Positions 28,097 through 35,961 of a stretch of 64,000 nucleotides of DNA are shown one piece after another. Every line of letters starts with the position of its first letter. Position 1 is the stretch's first letter. Source of the DNA: JACVRN01 sp963715565 (GTDB lineage: Bacteria; Acidobacteriota; Blastocatellia; Pyrinomonadales; Pyrinomonadaceae); contig OY970256.1 in assembly GCA_963715565.1 (NCBI GenBank), positions 1,302,001 through 1,366,000 of the forward strand. Direction: 5' to 3'. The notes beneath the pieces are model-generated. The model was given only the letters and a program-made list of their open reading frames with translations, was not told the origin of the DNA and made no database searches. The translations under genes and the position numbers were made by a program.

Positions 28097-28253
28097 GGCG
28101 TTAACCTTGAAGATAACCAGGCAATCAAATATCTAACTGATAGGTGGTGTGTGTACGTTACCCCACTACCAATCATTGTGGTTTAAGCGCGCGGACCACG
28201 CAGCAAAATGATTTGTTATGAACTTCGCCCGTGTAGTATAGTGCGGTCAAAGC

Positions 28254-28291
28254 AAGACAGGTCTTGTGACGTGAGCCACAAGACCTGTCTT
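28254..28291 (+). terminator. 15-bp stem hairpin upstream of tRNA-like sequence
   Basis: The arms 28254-28268 and 28277-28291 (AAGACAGGTCTTGTG and its inverse) are perfect, with an 8-base loop. No T-run follows directly. It may be a terminator or a structural part of the RNA cluster that follows at 28310. Confidence 0.55.
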
Positions 28292-28309
28292 ATATCCCTT
28301 TCTCATTAC

Positions 28310-28384
28310 GGGGCGGGCAGATTAGCAGCTTCGTGGCCTTGCGAACCGGAGGCTGAGGGTTTGATTCCCTTCCGCTCCACACCA
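28310..28384 (+). other. tRNA-like 75-nt sequence ending in CCA (probably degenerate)
   Basis: The acceptor arm GGGGCGG pairs with CCGCTCC (one G-U). The T arm GAGGG-TTTGATT-CCCTT fits the TTYRANY loop rule, and the sequence ends ACACCA at 75 nt. However, the anticodon stem GCCTT/GAGGC leaves an 8-base loop without U33, and no D arm forms. It is therefore not a normal tRNA. It could be a pseudo-tRNA, a tRNA/tmRNA 3' end left by an integrating element, or a tRNA-like RNA. The ATG of the next small frame overlaps its final A. Confidence 0.45.
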
Positions 28385-28512
28385 TGTTGAAGAAAGGGGG
28401 TAAAACATCAGTGATTAGTCTGAAAATCCATAATCACTGTGCCGAGAAAGTGAAAATTACCGTTGAGATTGACAGCGACGGCAATATCACCATCGGCATT
28501 AAATCAACGTAA
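28384..28512 (+). CDS. 42-residue small ORF before a strong terminator
   Basis: It starts MLKKGGKTSVISL and ends DSDGNITIGIKST. The alternating hydrophobic pattern (KVKITVEIDSDGNITIGI) reads like a small beta-sheet protein and not like random sequence. No clear Shine-Dalgarno; the start overlaps the CCA end of the tRNA-like sequence. A rho-independent terminator follows 20 bases after the stop, supporting a real short transcript. Function unknown. Confidence 0.45.
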   Translation: MLKKGGKTSVISLKIHNHCAEKVKITVEIDSDGNITIGIKST

Positions 28513-28532
28513 GGGTGTGAACCCTTACATCT

Positions 28533-28567
28533 AACGGGACGGGGCGTCAAAACCTCGTCCCGTTTTT
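28533..28567 (+). terminator. Rho-independent terminator
   Basis: Stem AACGGGACG/CGTCCCGTT with an internal loop, followed by TTTTT. It ends the tRNA-like/small-ORF transcript. Confidence 0.8.
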
Positions 28568-28997
28568 ATTAAAGCTAAGTAATTGTGGAGGATATGTAAT
28601 TGGTCGTTTGCTCCTCCTCTTGTCGCCGTTTTCCCTCACAGCGACCCGCCATTAGCGGTTGCCTGTATCCCTGAAAGCTATATCCTTGCGGGATACCGTA
28701 AGGGAATTATACACGTTTCTAGGTTGCAGTAAACCGGAATCGCAAGCTTTTGCGACTCCCCGGATTTTTCCCGGCGTTTTCCCGGTGATTCCCGGTTAAT
28801 CTCGCGCGGTAATTGTCACCAAACTGTCGGCAATCGGCTAAACTGAAAACATACTAAACGGGAAACGTAATCGCGCGGCAAAAGTTACGAGTTGCGCGCT
28901 GATTTCGCGGCTTGTGCAGCTTCCGTTTTACGATTCAAACAACTGAGCGCAAGCATACGCGCGCTATTACTTACTGTAGTGATGGAGGCAATTAGAT
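28568..28997. other. Promoter-side region of the HEPN gene
   Basis: About 430 bp with no gene. It contains direct repeats of 'cccggtt/ttcccgg' around 28765-28800, and the GGAGG ribosome-binding site of the HEPN gene at about 28983. Confidence 0.4.
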
Positions 28998-30338
28998 ATG
29001 AATCATAAAAAGCACCTGAAAACCTTGCTGCAAACTTACCTCCAGAACTGTGGCAACACTGTCCAACAGAAGAGACTCTTCTGGGGGTATCTGCTGGGAT
29101 GGATTCCTGAGCAGGAAGCTCAGAAAATCTTCAAGGAACAGGGCCTCAAGTTCACAGGCAATGAAAAGCAGCTTTTATACACGAGCTACCGGGAGCTGAG
29201 GAAAGACCATCGGACTGAGCACCTCGATGATAGGAAGCTGAACGAAAAGCTCGGTGAACTTGTCTTGGAGGCGCTGGAGCGTAAGGAGGAGTTCGTCAAT
29301 ACAACTAAACTTAATAGCCGTATTGATGAATTTTTAGAGGAGATCATCAAGCCGGAAGAGGTTTACCGGGTAATGTTCAGAATCCTCAATCTGAAGACCA
29401 AGGTGGAGGAGACTCCGTTTTGGGACTGTGTAATCGCAAACTACGACAGGGAGCAGCTCATCGCGTGGGGGTTCGACCCCGAGAAGAATTACCCCGTCGG
29501 CGTGGAGTATTTTGAGAATCGAGCTGTCATAGTTGTACGCGAGGAAGGCACTAACATCGCCCAGGTCGTCAACCGTGCAAGGGTTAAAGCGACGCGCAGG
29601 CTGAGGGTCTTGCAGAACTACCTAAAAGTCGAATTTATCCATGATGTGCAGTTGCTCTTTGAACTCTCGAATGAGTACGCAGTTAAGAAAGAAGAAACCG
29701 GCAAAATCGTTAGCTGGGGACTCGACAATCAGAATTCCCCCATCGAATACGACTACGCGGGATTTTTGGTCGAGCATGTCGGGGAGGCTAACAATGATTT
29801 CGAGCGGATAAAACAGTTTCCGCCCAACATGAGAGATTTAATCGAGAGGACACTTCACTGGATCGGGCTGTCGATTTCCGAGATTGACCCTGACTTAAAA
29901 ATCTCGTTCCTTTGTACCGCCCTGGAGACACTCCTAACTACGAAGGCCGACAGACTGAAAGGGGAAAAGATCGCTTACAGAGGATACTTGCTGGAGCAGG
30001 AGGTTGGTTCTGATGATTATTATATGCCCCAAAAAGTTTTGGGCGTTTACGAGCTGAGGTCCACGGTCGTACACGGCTCCGGCATCGGCATCGCGTCGGT
30101 GAAAAATTACTGGCTGATGTTGGGTTTCGCCCAAGCCACCCTCAAAAACTTTATAAAGTACGTGGGCGAACACAACCTGACAAAGCCCACGGGCGTCTTT
30201 AAGAAATTGCTCCAGTCCGAGCACGTAAATCCTCTGCTTGCGTGGCTGGAAGAGGCTTTCGACGATGACTACTCTAAGAGCATTGCGGAATCGCTGAAGG
30301 AGGACTTGCCGCAGCGCGCTGCGAGCCAACCAGGGTGA
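28998..30338 (+). CDS. Apea-like HEPN domain protein
   Basis: 446 residues; GGAGG lies 11 bases before the ATG. The N-terminal ~270 residues are helical and unassigned. The last ~170 residues fit the Apea-like HEPN fold: a first helix with ISFLCTALETLLT (near 306), then YELRSTVVHGSG near 353, giving the R-x4-6-H motif (RSTVVH) of HEPN ribonucleases. HEPN proteins cut RNA in toxin-antitoxin, abortive-infection and CRISPR-associated systems. Here no obvious partner such as MNT is adjacent, so its role is open. It lies just before the second cassette block but outside it. Confidence 0.75.
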   Translation: MNHKKHLKTLLQTYLQNCGNTVQQKRLFWGYLLGWIPEQEAQKIFKEQGLKFTGNEKQLLYTSYRELRKDHRTEHLDDRKLNEKLGELVLEALERKEEFVNTTKLNSRIDEFLEEIIKPEEVYRVMFRILNLKTKVEETPFWDCVIANYDREQLIAWGFDPEKNYPVGVEYFENRAVIVVREEGTNIAQVVNRARVKATRRLRVLQNYLKVEFIHDVQLLFELSNEYAVKKEETGKIVSWGLDNQNSPIEYDYAGFLVEHVGEANNDFERIKQFPPNMRDLIERTLHWIGLSISEIDPDLKISFLCTALETLLTTKADRLKGEKIAYRGYLLEQEVGSDDYYMPQKVLGVYELRSTVVHGSGIGIASVKNYWLMLGFAQATLKNFIKYVGEHNLTKPTGVFKKLLQSEHVNPLLAWLEEAFDDDYSKSIAESLKEDLPQRAASQPG

Positions 30339-30381
30339 GTCGGACGTGCTGCTTCGTGGTCGGTGTAGACGTTCGCACCGG

Positions 30382-30777
30382 CTATTTTTTGGCCGCCACT
30401 GTCGTCACATTTTCAGTTTTTGCCTGGGGTAATACTTTGGGCAGAAAGAAGGATGTGAGGACAAGACCGGCAGAGTTGAATAGCAGCATCTTCTTCCCGG
30501 TCTGGTCGAACGAGCCGCCTTTAGCTGCGGGGATCACGAGCGTCAAAAACAATCCAACGCCACAGAAAATAATGAGGTTGAGCCGACTTATATTTTGCCG
30601 GTCAGTCCATCTGCACATGAAGATGGAGATGGCGCAGCCGAAGAGTCCCGTCACGAGCGAAAGCACCAGGCTGGCCGTCCAGCTTATATCTGTACGGTAC
30701 TTTACGACGACCGAAAAAAGAATGGTGATGAGTCCCCAATTCATGTAAACGAGAGTCTTTGATTTAGCTGATTTCAT
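30382..30777 (-). CDS. Small four-helix membrane protein
   Basis: 131 residues with four hydrophobic segments (~12-26, 33-54, 66-84, 101-116) and a basic C-terminus. Convergent with the HEPN gene, 43 bases between stops. No recognisable family. Confidence 0.6.
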   Translation of the reverse strand: MKSAKSKTLVYMNWGLITILFSVVVKYRTDISWTASLVLSLVTGLFGCAISIFMCRWTDRQNISRLNLIIFCGVGLFLTLVIPAAKGGSFDQTGKKMLLFNSAGLVLTSFFLPKVLPQAKTENVTTVAAKK

Positions 30778-30820
30778 TTAAGCTGCATCTTCCTCATAGT
30801 CTAAGATAGGACGCATCGCC

Positions 30821-30881
30821 GCCTAACGCGCTCGGCGCGACGGCACCAAACCCCACGGAGCGTGCGCTGGTTGCGCGCTAC
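30821..30881. other. Weak attC-like box (not counted as a site)
   Basis: GCCTAAC at 30821-30827 is followed by a GC-rich stretch (CGCTCGGCGCG), but the AACTCATTCAACC arm and a GTTRRRY partner are absent. It could be the decayed left end of a cassette site. Confidence 0.25.
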
Positions 30882-31121
30882 TTTTTCTCAAGGCGGATCT
30901 GCGCCGTAGGCGTCTATAACACCGGGTCAACGAGCGTGACGCTTCGTACTTACAACGCCGCGTTTCATGAAACAGGGAACGCATCTATCGTTTCCAATGC
31001 GGACACAAAAACGTTTATCGGGATCAGAGCTATCGGGCCAATCTACAGGTTTGAGATAGACGCTTCCTCGGCCACAGGATTCAGTGTGGATGATCTATCC
31101 TTCGGGGAGTGTCCAAAGTAG
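30882..31121 (+). pseudogene. 3' fragment of an exported protein
   Basis: About 79 codons open without a start. The sequence GVYNTGSTSVTLRTYN ... FIGIRAIGPIYRFEID ... FSVDDLSFGEC resembles the end of secreted proteins whose last domain finishes with (V/M)DD(L/V)xFGE. The 5' part is missing. It is the last item before the first attC of the second block. Confidence 0.5.
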
Positions 31122-31218
31122 ATAAAGGTGTTAGCCCTCGCTTGCGAGGACTCGGGAAAGAGGCGTGGGGCTGTTCTTTTCGGCGAGAAGGCGAACCGGC
31201 GCGCCTCAATTAAGGGCC

Positions 31219-31327
31219 GTCCAACAACTCATTCAACCCGACGCCTCGATAGCATACCTCTCATGCTTGTTTGGTTTCTTCATCTTGGATGCTTCATGCT
31301 CGGCGCGGGTTAATTCGGGTGTTAGGC
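31219..31327 (+). other. attC site (compact)
   Basis: RYYYAAC box GTCCAAC, arm CAACCCGACGCC, ~60-base loop, right arm GGCGCGGGTTAA, box GTTAGGC (31321-31327). Right box is exact inverse of the next left box at 31750. No upstream GTTGGAC partner is visible for its own left box. Confidence 0.9.
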
Positions 31328-31356
31328 CCTAGCGTGGTTGCTCAAAGGAGAAAATA

Positions 31357-31740
31357 ATGAGTAAGCAAAAATCTGACGCTGCTGTAAATTCCGATTCGTT
31401 TAATATTGAAGACGGGACTAGAGCAGGGGGTAATATAGAGAGTAAAGAAGCTATTGGAGAAGTTGTCACAGCAGCTACCGTCATGCTCTCTGCTGCCGGA
31501 GGGATGAAGATGCTTCTTGAGATGGTAAAGCTTTGGGTAGAAGAGCGTAAAGAGAGGAGAATTAAATTGAAGAGAGGGGATATTGAATTAGAGATTCAGG
31601 GCAGCATGAGTAAAAGAGAGATTCAACAAAAGCTCGAATTATTCCAAGAGTTAACCAAAGGTGCCAAAGAGAGTGACATAAAAATCATCGAGGAGCGACC
31701 GAGCGAGGCGAGATCACCTTCGCTAAGGGACGGCACATAA
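31357..31740 (+). CDS. Small cassette protein resembling EACC1
   Basis: 127 residues; AAGGAG 7 bases before ATG, 29 bases after the cassette boundary. A central hydrophobic segment (~35-48) precedes WVEERKERRIKLKRGDIELEIQG, reminiscent of effector-associated constant component 1 (EACC1) proteins that accompany biological-conflict effectors. The match is by eye and tentative. It is the sole gene of the cassette 31321-31750. Confidence 0.55.
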   Translation: MSKQKSDAAVNSDSFNIEDGTRAGGNIESKEAIGEVVTAATVMLSAAGGMKMLLEMVKLWVEERKERRIKLKRGDIELEIQGSMSKREIQQKLELFQELTKGAKESDIKIIEERPSEARSPSLRDGT

Positions 31741-31749
31741 CTAGGCCGG

Positions 31750-31835
31750 GCCTAACAACTCATTCAACCGGACTCGCAATAGCGCGGCTCTCATCTTCCA
31801 CATTGATAGCTCGCCGGTTAATTCGGGCGTTAGGC
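31750..31835 (+). other. attC site (compact)
   Basis: GCCTAAC (31750-31756) to GTTAGGC (31829-31835), 86 bp, the shortest site of the set. Arms AACTCATTCAACCGG and CCGGTTAATTCGGGC pair. Left box is inverse of GTTAGGC at 31321; right box pairs with GCCTAAT at 32358 (one mismatch). Confidence 0.9.
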
Positions 31836-31864
31836 GGTTCAAAGGGTTTGCTACAATAGAGTTG

Positions 31865-32323
31865 ATGCGCTTCTTGTCTTTCATCCTTGGTCTCGTGTGC
31901 GCTGCTGCCGTCGGTTGCTCGCCGGCCTCTGCACCCCAGTCAACCACACCACAATCAACTGTAACTCAGTCGAACCAGGCGTTATCGGGCAACGACGAGG
32001 CACTCGCCCGCGCCTTCAAGCAACGGGCACGCAACCTTCAGGTGGAAGGGCAAGGCATTGTTCAAAAGGTGCTCTCGGACGATAACGACGGAAGTCGTCA
32101 TCAGCGCTTCATCGTGGCGCTCGCCTCGGGTCAGACGCTGCTCATCGCGCACAACATCGATCTAGCGCCGAGAGTTGTCGGCCTTCACGAAGGCGATGTT
32201 GTGTCGTTCAGCGGCGAGTATGAATGGAACCCCGAAGGCGGCGTAATTCACTGGACACACCGTGACCCAAGCAAACGTCACCCGGCGGGCTGGATTAAAC
32301 ATAACGGCAAGGTTTACCAGTAG
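31865..32323 (+). CDS. DUF3465-like lipoprotein (cassette gene)
   Basis: 152 residues from ATG 31865. Hydrophobic leader with lipobox AAVGC (Cys ~residue 18). The body matches DUF3465 proteins by eye: SRHQRFIVALASGQTLLIAH, GDVVSFSGEYEWNPEGGVIH and a C-terminal HPAGWIKHNGKVYQ. DUF3465 proteins occur repeatedly in integron cassettes and elsewhere; the biochemical role is unknown. Its closing attC is the giant TIR-bearing site, whose left box lies 35 bases after the stop. Confidence 0.8.
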   Translation: MRFLSFILGLVCAAAVGCSPASAPQSTTPQSTVTQSNQALSGNDEALARAFKQRARNLQVEGQGIVQKVLSDDNDGSRHQRFIVALASGQTLLIAHNIDLAPRVVGLHEGDVVSFSGEYEWNPEGGVIHWTHRDPSKRHPAGWIKHNGKVYQ

Positions 32324-32419
32324 CCGATGACAGTCCGGAGGTTGGCGCGGGCGCGCCGCCTAATAACTCATTCAACCCGACGCCTCGATAACTACCTTTC
32401 ATAATTGGAGCTAACCGTA

Positions 32420-33508
32420 ATGGCTAACCCTGAACATCTTGAGATTCTGAAACAAGGGGTGAAGGCGTGGAATGAGTGGAGAATTGATTATCCTCTAATA
32501 ATCCCAGACCTCAGAGGAGCAGGTCTTTACAGGGCAAGCCTCGACTTGGCAAACTTGAGCGGGGCATGGCTCAACGAAGCAGACCTAGGCATGGCAACCC
32601 TCAATGGGGCAAACTTCAATGGAGCACATCTCATTGAGGCAGACTTAGCTTGGGCAAATCTCAGCGGCGCAGTTCTCACCTATGCAGACCTCTATGAGGC
32701 AGATTTCAGTTGCGCAAAGCTAAATAAAGCTTTACTGCACGAGGCCATTCTCAGTTATGCAAAACTTAACGACACTATTCTAAGTGAGGCAAATCTAAGC
32801 GGCGCACACTTGAAGGGGACAGATTTCAGTTACGCAGACCTCAGTCGGACCGAGATTGGATGGACAACATTCGCTGGTAATGACTTGAGCACTGTCAACG
32901 GACTGGAAACTGTCGTTCATCATGGACCATCAAGCATTGGCATAGACACTATATACAACTCACAGGGCAATATCCCTGAAGTGTTCCTGCGCGGTTGCGG
33001 CGTCCCTGATGAATTTATAACTTATGCTCGTTCATTAGTAGAGGCTGGAAAAACTATTCAATTCTATTCCTGCTTCATCAGCTACTCGTCTAAAGATCAT
33101 GACTTCGCTAACAGACTTCATGCAGACCTTCAAAACAAAGGCGTGCGCTGCTGGTTCGCCCCTGAAGACCTCAAGATAGGTGACAGGATTCGTGACCGCA
33201 TAGACGAATCTATCCGCCTGCGTGACAAGCTCCTGCTGATTCTATCCGAGCATTCCATAGCAAGCGACTGGGTGGAGCATGAAGTAGAAAGCGCACTGGA
33301 AGAGGAAAGGCAGCAAGGCCGCACAATCCTGTTTCCTATTCGCCTGGATGATGCTGTAATGGAGAGCAGTAAAGCATGGGCGGCGCTGATTCGCAGAACT
33401 AGACACATCGGAGATTTCAGAGAGTGGAAGAATCACGACTCGTATCAGAAGGCGTTTGATAGACTGCTTCGTGACCTGAAAGCTGAAGGGGAAACGGTAT
33501 CTAGCTAA
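32420..33508 (+). CDS. Pentapeptide-repeat protein with C-terminal TIR domain
   Basis: 362 residues; GGAG lies 9 bases before ATG 32420. Residues ~38-165 are pentapeptide repeats (LYRASLDLANLSGAWLNEAD and so on), about 40 residues more than the paralogue at 2170. The TIR_2 domain spans ~215-358 (CFISYSSKDHDFANRLHADL, catalytic-type Glu in DWVEHEVESAL). The two TIR domains are nearly identical, while the repeat blocks differ in length and sequence, suggesting that the repeat part is the changing, perhaps recognition, part. NADase or signalling activity is inferred from the family. Confidence 0.87.
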   Translation: MANPEHLEILKQGVKAWNEWRIDYPLIIPDLRGAGLYRASLDLANLSGAWLNEADLGMATLNGANFNGAHLIEADLAWANLSGAVLTYADLYEADFSCAKLNKALLHEAILSYAKLNDTILSEANLSGAHLKGTDFSYADLSRTEIGWTTFAGNDLSTVNGLETVVHHGPSSIGIDTIYNSQGNIPEVFLRGCGVPDEFITYARSLVEAGKTIQFYSCFISYSSKDHDFANRLHADLQNKGVRCWFAPEDLKIGDRIRDRIDESIRLRDKLLLILSEHSIASDWVEHEVESALEEERQQGRTILFPIRLDDAVMESSKAWAALIRRTRHIGDFREWKNHDSYQKAFDRLLRDLKAEGETVSS

Positions 33509-33589
33509 CTATTGACTTCCCTACCCTCTGCCACTATCTTCCACCTGCTCTAACTGCTCATTGCTAATAGACTCATCAACATTCACTAA

Positions 33590-33632
33590 GACTAAAGCTT
33601 GCTGCTTGTGCCGACTTCAGTCAACATACAAA
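33590..33632. repeat. IS110 end-like scar in the right arm of TIR unit 2
   Basis: This segment (CTAAAGCTTG, TGCTT, then CAGTCAACATAC) matches the terminal ~45 bases of the IS110 element at about 4645-4683 with few differences, and sits at the same place relative to AATTCGGGC. It suggests an IS110 relative was once inserted here and was lost by deletion. Confidence 0.55.
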
Positions 33633-33670
33633 TTCGGGCGTTATACCGCTTAGTTTCAAGGATGATGCCA

Positions 33671-34588
33671 ATGAACGAACGAAAATATGAGGTAGGAGAA
33701 AAATTATACTTCCCCGGCATCGGTCGGCGGGTAATCGTGGAGACAGACGGTAAGAGATATAGACTTAATAAACCGATAAACTGTCGAGAGTGGTTCCTGG
33801 CGTCGAATCTTTCACCTTACCTTGAATCAAATGAGTGGCGGACGATGCCTCCCGATCCAGACCTCCCTGAAAAGCTCAGATCGAGATATGCAGAGGCCGT
33901 CAATCAAGAACTTCAGAGAATAGGTGGCGGGGAAGATTCACTTATCGCTAAACCGGTTGACGCGAGTTATCACCTCGTTGAAATCACTGACCGCAGGCAA
34001 AGGGGAGAAGTCCGAGTTTTCAATGTCCTTGCCAGCCTGCAAATACTCCGTAACTTCGCCGATGAGGCAAGCCATTCGGCGGCGTGGGAGGCCCTCCTAG
34101 CCGCTGATCCGCGAGCGCCCATAAATCCGAATCATTACAACGTAACTTTTATTGATGATGAAAGTCCTTATCTCGAATGGCGATGGGTAGGAAACCATAC
34201 CATCGAGCGGCGGCGAGTCCCTGGCTTTAGTGAGTATGTCCCTTACTCAGAGTGGAAAGAACTCAGAACATCTGAGGTCTACTACCACCTTTCTGTTGAT
34301 AGCCCGCTTGGTGATTGGCTAAAGATAATTGGATTTACGTTACCTGAAGCAGAGGTTGAACGTTGGCGCAGCTTTATGGCAGGCCCCGAAGAAATTCTCT
34401 GGACTACGACTGGCCCGGCTATCATTGGTGAGAATCAAGAATGCGAGATGCCTGACAAGGGTTGGTGCCGGGTAACAAAGATTGAGCAAATTCCTTATTC
34501 GTCCGACAAGGTCGGTGATGACGAGATTGACAAGGCTATGGAAGGAGCTGATGAGTGGGTGTATTACGGCTATGTCATTGAGCCGTGA
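33671..34588 (+). CDS. Hypothetical cassette protein
   Basis: 305 residues from ATG 33671 (AAGG ~9 bases upstream; ATGs at 33662 and 33665 are alternatives). The frame is open back to 33599, but that part lies inside the attC arm. Soluble, Trp- and acidic-rich, no signal peptide, no recognised domain (NERKYEVGEKLYFPGIG at the start, WVYYGYVIEP at the end). Stop is 4 bases before the closing attC; the cassette is bounded by the matching pair GTTATAC/GTATAAC. Confidence 0.7.
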   Translation: MNERKYEVGEKLYFPGIGRRVIVETDGKRYRLNKPINCREWFLASNLSPYLESNEWRTMPPDPDLPEKLRSRYAEAVNQELQRIGGGEDSLIAKPVDASYHLVEITDRRQRGEVRVFNVLASLQILRNFADEASHSAAWEALLAADPRAPINPNHYNVTFIDDESPYLEWRWVGNHTIERRRVPGFSEYVPYSEWKELRTSEVYYHLSVDSPLGDWLKIIGFTLPEAEVERWRSFMAGPEEILWTTTGPAIIGENQECEMPDKGWCRVTKIEQIPYSSDKVGDDEIDKAMEGADEWVYYGYVIEP

Positions 34589-34592
34589 CGCG

Positions 34593-34694
34593 GTATAACA
34601 ACTCATTCAACCCGAGCGGAAATAGCTTGCATTTCATCCGCAAGATTGGATGCTTGTTTAGATTCTTCCCGCCCGGTTAATTCGGGCGTTATGC
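34593..34694 (+). other. attC site (compact)
   Basis: GTATAAC (34593-34599) to GTTATGC (34688-34694), 102 bp. Left box is the exact inverse of the distinctive GTTATAC at 33640; right box is the exact inverse of GCATAAC at 35896. Confidence 0.92.
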
Positions 34695-34775
34695 CGCTTT
34701 TCTTAGCATTGCATTTATAATTCGACAGAATTAGGATGCTGACGCCAATGCATCTCCGTTCGGAGGAGTAAATTC

Positions 34776-35864
34776 ATGTTAGGAAAACTGTTGATTGTTT
34801 TAGTATCCACCGTTTTGTTCATTCATTCTATTTACGGGCAGGAAGTGGTGCAGGATGATAGTTGGCTTTACCTGAAAGGCGGGCAAAGTGCTCTTGGTGT
34901 CGAGTTCCGTAAAGACGGAACTGTTTTCTTCAATAGCGGGTTGCTAATGAGATGTAACTACATGGAGGGTGCGGGCGATGTCTATATATCAAAACCGTCT
35001 GCTAAAAAAGGTCTTTCTCTAGTTAAGTGTGTTTATGATGACATCGCGCGCATTATTGACACCAAGCAAAATAAGGTTTTAAGCAGAAACATCATACCCA
35101 AGGGCGAGTCACTAGGACATTGGGCATCATGGTCGCCAGATGAAAGGTATTTTGTTTCAGTTGTAGGCGGGGAAGGGATCAATACGATTTTCTTTATTGT
35201 TAATCTCACGACATTTCAAGTTAGGAAGATTCCGGTTAAAGTCCCTACGAAAAATATCGAGATGCATGATTTTCAAGAAGAAAATTTTACTTGGATAAAT
35301 AATAGTGCCTTTCGAGTTCGGATAGACATAGTTTGTAATCCTTATGAATCGTATGAATGCACAGAGCAGAACCGAAGCAAAGTTATCAGAAGTTCTAACG
35401 TGCAAGTTAATGTAGCAACACTAACAACCGCCTACGGAACCCCACAGCCTAAAATCTCTCGCACCTTGCCACAGAGAAGGACGAACCAACGGTCAACGCA
35501 ACTGGAATTTACTATCAATCGAGAATGTGACGGCGGTTTATGTCATTTTGAAATTGTCTCTTTTAATTACAGACGTAATTTAACCATTTCAGTTGGTAGA
35601 GGTGATTCCAGTCTTTCTTATTATTTTTCTGTTCATATTACAAATGGTAAGGTTTCTAAAGAATATATCTATTCTGATGAGCCAGAGGAGCACTTTATTG
35701 AAAAAGAGAGCGGGCAGAAAGTTGACTCCACTCTCAATAAACTTCTGTTAGATGTATATAATTTGGGAAACTACATCGTTGAGAATGATATAGCTATAAG
35801 GAACAGAAAGTTTTCGGAAACTGGAAGGTTTGCAGTTTTAGCAAATTTGAGGAGCCGCTTCTAG
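34776..35864 (+). CDS. Secreted hypothetical protein (cassette gene)
   Basis: 362 residues; GGAGGAG 8 bases before ATG. Signal peptide ~1-21 (LLIVLVSTVLFIHSIYGQ). Contains HWASWSPDERYFVSVV near residue 110, like a TolB/WD-type propeller strand, but the repeat does not continue. The remaining beta-rich sequence is unassigned. More AT-rich than the flanking chromosomal genes. Bounded by the matched boxes GTTATGC (34688) and GCATAAC (35896). Confidence 0.7.
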   Translation: MLGKLLIVLVSTVLFIHSIYGQEVVQDDSWLYLKGGQSALGVEFRKDGTVFFNSGLLMRCNYMEGAGDVYISKPSAKKGLSLVKCVYDDIARIIDTKQNKVLSRNIIPKGESLGHWASWSPDERYFVSVVGGEGINTIFFIVNLTTFQVRKIPVKVPTKNIEMHDFQEENFTWINNSAFRVRIDIVCNPYESYECTEQNRSKVIRSSNVQVNVATLTTAYGTPQPKISRTLPQRRTNQRSTQLEFTINRECDGGLCHFEIVSFNYRRNLTISVGRGDSSLSYYFSVHITNGKVSKEYIYSDEPEEHFIEKESGQKVDSTLNKLLLDVYNLGNYIVENDIAIRNRKFSETGRFAVLANLRSRF

Positions 35865-35895
35865 CTATTATGTGAGTGTTTTTCTTCCGCGCGCG

Positions 35896-35945
35896 GCATA
35901 ACAACTCATTCAATCCTCGCCCCAATAGCATCTTTCTATTTGTCC
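35896..35945 (+). other. attC left half-site, right half displaced
   Basis: GCATAAC (35896-35902) with arm AACTCATTCAATCCTCGCCC and 'aatagcat', then unrelated sequence. No right half follows within 2.8 kb; an orphan right half occurs at about 38785-38835. A gene fragment and a minus-strand winged-helix/TPR gene lie between. Confidence 0.75.
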
Positions 35946-35961
35946 AGTGAGCCGCTACACT

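Larger units (their letters stand above)
32358..33646 (+). other. Giant attC: TIR gene between attC half-sites (copy 2)
   Basis: Left box GCCTAAT (32358-32364, last base mutated) and arm AACTCATTCAACCCGACGCC, then the TIR gene. The 3' tail matches the other TIR units up to about 33565. The unit then ends in a sequence (33590-33632) matching the end of the IS110 element at 4645-4683, followed by AATTCGGGC and the box GTTATAC (33640-33646). GTTATAC is the exact inverse of GTATAAC at 34593, so the right end is a used recombination site. Confidence 0.75.

Noticed and set aside
28310..28384. Functional tRNA gene
   Set aside because: No D arm, 8-base anticodon loop without U33, two extra bases before CCA.
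30821..30827. Additional attC left box GCCTAAC
   Set aside because: Lacks the conserved arm and a right half-site; kept only as a weak feature.
33599..33670. Upstream extension of the cassette protein that begins at 33671
   Set aside because: These codons overlap the attC arm and its GTTATAC box, so they belong to the recombination site.
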